Notes under the pieces: generated by a model
Told to the model about the DNA's origin: nothing
Database searches by the model: none
What the model saw: the letters and a program-made list of their open reading frames with translations, nothing else
DNA from: Candidatus Zhuqueibacterota bacterium
GTDB lineage: Bacteria; Zhuqueibacterota; Zhuqueibacteria; Zhuqueibacterales; Zhuqueibacteraceae
Assembly: GCA_013361015.1 (NCBI GenBank)
Contig: JABWAN010000142.1
Location: 1 to 9,282 of the forward strand
Length of the DNA: 9,282 nucleotides
Direction of reading: 5' to 3'
Shown here: positions 6,338 to 9,282 of the stretch, piece by piece
Position numbering within the stretch: the stretch's first letter is position 1
Layout: every line of letters begins with the position of its first letter
Program-made: the position numbers and the translations under genes

Positions 6338-6451
6338 ACGGATAGATTAAGGCCAACGAATGAAAAGACAAAAGCTTTATCCGCTGGTCTTAATCCATCC
6401 GTTGGAGCTCCGCAAAGACGGAGCGGTTTTCAGCTTGTCTGAAAATCCGCT
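6338..6451 (-). repeat. Composite three-hairpin intergenic element
   Basis: The 179-bp gap after the propeller gene holds three abutting inverted repeats. Hairpin A: 6422-6433 with 6439-6451 (12 bp with one bulge, 5-base loop), 8 bp after the TAA stop. Hairpin B: GCTCCG (6407-6412) with CGGAGC (6419-6424), 6-base loop. Hairpin C: 6338-6361 with 6379-6402, 24-base arms around a 17-base loop. In C there are four non-Watson-Crick positions; on the minus-strand RNA three become U-G wobbles and only one stays mismatched, whereas on the plus strand three are A-C. A and B share three bases, so they may compete. An A6/U8 stretch follows (6314-6333). It may act as a 3'-end structure for the propeller mRNA, a dispersed repeat (REP or MITE-like), or a small structured RNA. 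A partial copy of its motif is at 2522-2547. Confidence 0.6.
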
Positions 6452-6459
6452 GTAGGAAT

Positions 6460-9087
6460 TTACCTGATGAGCAGCAACCGTTTCGTCGTTACTTGTTCCC
6501 CCGCTTTGAGGCGATAGAAATAAAGCCCGGCAGGCAGCGCTTCTCCCTTTGCGCCCACGCCATTCCACACAAACGAGTATCGCCCGGGCGCTTGCGTTGC
6601 ATCGACCAAAGTTCTCACAAGCTGGCCTTGCAAATTGTAAATAGCCAGCTCGACCGGCATTGCGCTTTTGTTCGTGGCGGGAATTTCATAACGAATCGTG
6701 GTGGAAGTCAAGCTAGAACTTACGGAGGCGGTGAAAGGATTGGGATAATTCTGCTCCAAAGCCAAAGCGCGGGGGATGAAGCTCGGAGCGGCAAAGACAC
6801 TCGTGGTCGTTCTTCCGGTTGCGAAGGTTGCCAAGCCGTGGGTGTCCGTCACATAAAAAAAATTCTCATCGGGCGAAAGCGTCAAATCGGATGGCGAGGT
6901 GATGCCGTATGCGCCGTTTTCCCAGGCTCCGAGGCTGGCGCGCTGCGTGAGCTTGCCGGTTTGGGCATCGCGACTGAAAATTGCAATCTCGCCGTAGTTG
7001 CACACGTCATTGCAACCAAAGAGAACATAAACTTCGTCACCATTCGCGGTGAGCTCGAGATCGCGTATCCCACTCCAGCGACGGAGAGCCATTTTTTCAA
7101 CGAGCGTCAAAGCTCCGGTGCCGGCATTGCGGGTGAAAATGCGAAGCTCGGCTTCTTCGATGCAGTCTTCGCAGTCGCCAGGCTTTAAAGCGGTGGCATA
7201 GGCATGGCGCCCGTCCGGCGAAATGCGAATGGTGGCGGCCGCGTAATTGCTGCCGTCCTCTGCGGGAAACACATAGCCGAAATCGCTGAAGCTGAGAAAA
7301 TTTAATTGGCCGGAGAGTGAGTCGCGCGCGAAGATGCCCAAACGGAGGCGCAGACTATAATCTTGCTCGCCGAGCCAATAAAAATGTTTGCCCTCCGGTG
7401 AAACCGCGCTGCCATAGATGACGCCAAGTTGATGGCCGCGGCCGTCAACGGTTTGTACTTCGGTGAGCAGCCCGGAGCTTGGATTCCGGCCAAAGACTTT
7501 GTTGCCCACGTACAAATGCTCTGCTTGTGGGGAAAACGTGAGCGGCCAGTAAGGGGACGACCTAAACGGCCAGTCAGAGGTAGCAGGCTGGCTGTCAAGC
7601 CATTGCAAGCTGCCCTCGCCCGGGTCAATAGCAAAAGTTTCGAGCGTCACGCTCTCGGGAGAAGAAGCGTGCGTGGAGGCATAGAGAAAGCGGCCATCGG
7701 GCGAAAGCGTGAGCGCGCCGGCATTGGGCAGGGAGTCAAAGTGCGCAAGCTGCACCGCACCGGTTTGCGGCTCGCGATGAAACGTGTTGATGCCCGCATC
7801 AGAGTATCGCCCGTTGACATAGAGACGATCACCGTTAGGAGAGACCGCGACTGAACGTGCGCTACCTAAACGATCGGTGCCGCCGATGTTGTTCTGAAAA
7901 TGCTGAATGTTTTTCAGTTCTCCGCTGATGGTGTCGCGTTGCATCACGGTGCAACCGGCAAAACTGTTCATGTAAATAGCCTCACCTTTTGGGGACATGC
8001 AGAGGCCGGAGGGAGGTAGAGGGGGCTCGTAGTTAACTTTGAATGACGTGACAAACACCAGTTGATTCGCGCTGGAATCCATTTTAAAAAAGGCAAGATA
8101 GCTGTACAGCAAAATATAAACATGCTCCCCATTCGGAGAAAAGATCAAGGTTTGCGAGTTATTTACATTCAAAGTTTGGGAAAAGGCGAGTTCACCGGTC
8201 GCTGCGCTCCGTTGGAATAAGTGCAATTTATCCGTCGAATAATTTGGCAGGTACACTGTTTCACCCCGTGGCGAAATTGCTATTCGACCTCCCGCATTAA
8301 CCAAACCTACCTCTTCTTTAATAAACTCCTCAAGATTGTAATGGCTTTTATAGGTGAGTAAGCCGGTATCCGAGTTCCGAGCCAAAATTAGCAGATTCGT
8401 CTCATTTCCTCCCCGGCCATAGAAATCTTTTCCATCCGGCGAGATTGCCACCCACAAAGGTATATTGAAGCCTCCCAATTCCGGCGCGCCGCTTCGCAAA
8501 AGTTGAATCTTTTTTATTCGGCCGGTAACCAAATTGCGCTCAAAAACGGCGATCAAATCGAGTTCGCTAAAGAAGCAAAATAGATAACGGCCATCAGGTG
8601 AAAACAAAAGTTTATAATTTCCCGGATACTGATTTCGCGTTTTGCTAAACACGCTATCGTAAACGGCTTCACCGAAAGTGAGTATGCCGGTGGCTGGATC
8701 GCGCTCCAAGAGTAGGAGTGAGTGATTATAGTAACTGTTGAACGCATACAAGTGCCGGCCGTCGGGCGAAACGGCCAAATCGACTACATAAAAAATCCCC
8801 TTTGCGCCGTTATGATCATTGTTGAGCACTTGCACGGTTTTGAGTGTGCCATCCACTTGACGCACAAAAGCCGCGATGGTGTTGATGCCGCCAACATAGA
8901 CGTTTTTGCCGTCGGGCGAGCAAATAATGGCGGAGGAAATTTCGGTGTCATGAATAAAAGAAAGGAATTTGGCTTCTTGGCTTTGGGCAAGTGCAGGCAA
9001 CGCCAACGTGACCAAAGCCAACAACGCGTGTGCGCAGTTTTGCAAAGAAAGATAGATTCGAAGTTTGGAAAAAGGAAAGAGTTTCAT
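6460..9087 (-). CDS. Secreted double beta-propeller protein with type IX (Por) C-terminal sorting domain
   Basis: The 875-residue product has a signal peptide (residues 1-34, ending 'LPALA' before QSQE), then 14 blade motifs of the form 'SPDG..xY' at about 60-residue spacing, e.g. 'VSPDGRHLYAF', 'FSPNGEHVYIL', 'LSPDGRFLYAS', 'ISPDGRHAYAT', with weaker ones (TANGDEVYV, SPDENFFYV). This is the lactonase/YVTN-like propeller pattern; 14 motifs suggest two seven-bladed propellers in tandem. Residues 778-875 are a sorting domain: 'EQNYPNPF', 'TTIRYEIP', 'VELAIYNLQGQLVRTL', 'GRYSFVWNG', 'LPAGLYFYRL' and 'KRLLLIR'. So it is probably exported by type IX secretion and held at the surface or released. 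The ATG at 9085-9087 has AAGGA eight bases upstream; an earlier in-frame TTG (9105) is less likely. A binding or lactonase role cannot be decided. The stop is followed by the three-hairpin element. Confidence 0.85.
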   Translation of the reverse strand: MKLFPFSKLRIYLSLQNCAHALLALVTLALPALAQSQEAKFLSFIHDTEISSAIICSPDGKNVYVGGINTIAAFVRQVDGTLKTVQVLNNDHNGAKGIFYVVDLAVSPDGRHLYAFNSYYNHSLLLLERDPATGILTFGEAVYDSVFSKTRNQYPGNYKLLFSPDGRYLFCFFSELDLIAVFERNLVTGRIKKIQLLRSGAPELGGFNIPLWVAISPDGKDFYGRGGNETNLLILARNSDTGLLTYKSHYNLEEFIKEEVGLVNAGGRIAISPRGETVYLPNYSTDKLHLFQRSAATGELAFSQTLNVNNSQTLIFSPNGEHVYILLYSYLAFFKMDSSANQLVFVTSFKVNYEPPLPPSGLCMSPKGEAIYMNSFAGCTVMQRDTISGELKNIQHFQNNIGGTDRLGSARSVAVSPNGDRLYVNGRYSDAGINTFHREPQTGAVQLAHFDSLPNAGALTLSPDGRFLYASTHASSPESVTLETFAIDPGEGSLQWLDSQPATSDWPFRSSPYWPLTFSPQAEHLYVGNKVFGRNPSSGLLTEVQTVDGRGHQLGVIYGSAVSPEGKHFYWLGEQDYSLRLRLGIFARDSLSGQLNFLSFSDFGYVFPAEDGSNYAAATIRISPDGRHAYATALKPGDCEDCIEEAELRIFTRNAGTGALTLVEKMALRRWSGIRDLELTANGDEVYVLFGCNDVCNYGEIAIFSRDAQTGKLTQRASLGAWENGAYGITSPSDLTLSPDENFFYVTDTHGLATFATGRTTTSVFAAPSFIPRALALEQNYPNPFTASVSSSLTSTTIRYEIPATNKSAMPVELAIYNLQGQLVRTLVDATQAPGRYSFVWNGVGAKGEALPAGLYFYRLKAGEQVTTKRLLLIR

Positions 9088-9155
9088 GAAAGCCGTCCTT
9101 GCCAAAGTTTTTGTGAGAAGAAATTGCGGCGACTACCCAAGCGGCGGCTATAAAT

Positions 9156-9162
9156 ACCTCCT
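9156..9162 (-). promoter_or_regulatory. Orphan perfect Shine-Dalgarno-like AGGAGGT in the propeller gene leader
   Basis: On the minus strand AGGAGGT lies 68 bases before the ATG of the propeller gene, too far to serve it. No ATG or GTG follows at normal spacing. The nearest open frame starts at a TTG 15 bases on (9138-9140), encodes 18 codons (MGSRRNFFSQKLWQGRLS) and stops in a TGA that overlaps the ATG of the propeller gene. Whether it is translated is unknown; a spacing of 15 is poor. The rest of this 145-bp gap shows no convincing promoter. Confidence 0.25.
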
Positions 9163-9193
9163 ATAAGAGAAAATGCAGAATTTTTTTAATACC

Positions 9194-9220
9194 TGCCACG
9201 CACTTTGAAAGTGCGTGGCA
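9194..9220. repeat. 27-bp perfect palindrome downstream of the partial gene
   Basis: TGCCACGCACTTT (9194-9206), a single G, then AAAGTGCGTGGCA (9208-9220) are perfectly self-complementary; as a hairpin it gives about 11-12 bp with a 3-5-base loop. It starts 12 bp after the stop codon of the partial gene, where a terminator would be. After it the minus strand has A7 rather than a U-run, so it is not a standard intrinsic terminator. A second, overlapping dyad (AAGTGC-gtg-GCACTT, 9209-9223) could form instead. A REP-type repeat or 3'-end stabiliser is the best reading. Confidence 0.65.
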
Positions 9221-9232
9221 CTTCCTCGAATC

Positions 9233-9282
9233 CTATTTCGCCAAAATCATCTTCTTCAACGCGCGATAGTTATTCACCTTCA
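9233..9282 (-). CDS. C-terminal fragment of a protein, probably another sorting-domain protein
   Basis: The last 15 codons of a minus-strand gene that runs in from the right edge: K-V-N-N-Y-R-A-L-K-K-M-I-L-A-K followed by TAG (9233-9235). The ending 'KKMILAK' with a lysine at the end matches the last strand of type IX (Por) C-terminal sorting domains, which typically end '..KKM.L.K', and the neighbouring propeller protein ends similarly ('KRLLLIR'). So this may be another exported surface protein. The frame was chosen because it ends at a stop just before the 27-bp palindrome and gives this recognisable ending; with only 15 residues the call is tentative. Confidence 0.5.
   Translation of the reverse strand, partial: KVNNYRALKKMILAK

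Noticed and set aside
5387..6442. Plus-strand open frame of 351 codons
   Set aside because: Antisense to the secreted glycosidase-like gene and running through the hairpin element; the product is a mirror of the real frame with no motif or signal.
1..9282. CRISPR array, tRNA or rRNA gene, transposase, phage or defence gene
   Set aside because: No regularly spaced long repeats, no cloverleaf with a TTCRANY arm, and no such protein signature was seen on either strand.

Overview
The window reads almost entirely from the minus strand and looks like an ordinary chromosomal stretch of a Gram-negative bacterium of the FCB supergroup (Bacteroidetes/Chlorobi/Fibrobacteres and relatives, quite possibly an uncultured KSB1- or Caldithrix-like lineage). 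The reasons are a PorX-type response regulator (receiver plus PglZ domain), a secreted protein ending in a 'NYPNPF...GLYFYRL' type IX secretion (Por) C-terminal sorting domain, and what looks like the tail of a second such protein at the right edge. The phylum is an inference from gene content, not from a marker gene.

Layout in the direction of transcription (right to left): (1) 9233-9282, the last 15 codons of a gene that probably ends in a sorting domain, followed at once by a 27-bp perfect palindrome; (2) 6460-9087, a secreted beta-propeller protein with 14 SPDG-type blade motifs and a C-terminal sorting domain; (3) 6281-6459, an intergenic region filled by a composite three-hairpin element; (4) 4283-6280, a secreted glycosidase-like TIM-barrel protein with an inserted beta-sandwich; (5) 4147-4282, a consensus sigma70 promoter and a palindromic leader hairpin; (6) 2575-4146, the PorX-like regulator; (7) 2425-2574, an intergenic region with a partial copy of the motif from the composite element; (8) a housekeeping run tsaE-tsaB-rimI-accD (2424 down to 1, accD cut by the window edge), in which tsaE and tsaB overlap by 4 bp.

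Functionally there are two blocks. TsaE and TsaB belong to the machinery for the tRNA modification t6A, RimI acetylates protein N-termini, and AccD is the carboxyltransferase beta subunit for fatty-acid synthesis: core genes that are often neighbours. The other block is envelope and secretion: in Bacteroidetes PorX controls the type IX secretion genes, and here it sits next to one clear and one probable sorting-domain protein and a secreted glycosidase-like protein. No tRNA, rRNA, CRISPR array, transposase or phage gene is visible. The main surprises are in the non-coding DNA (structured elements, palindromes, a heptameric repeat) and in the N-terminus of TsaE, which resembles a small antitoxin-like family.
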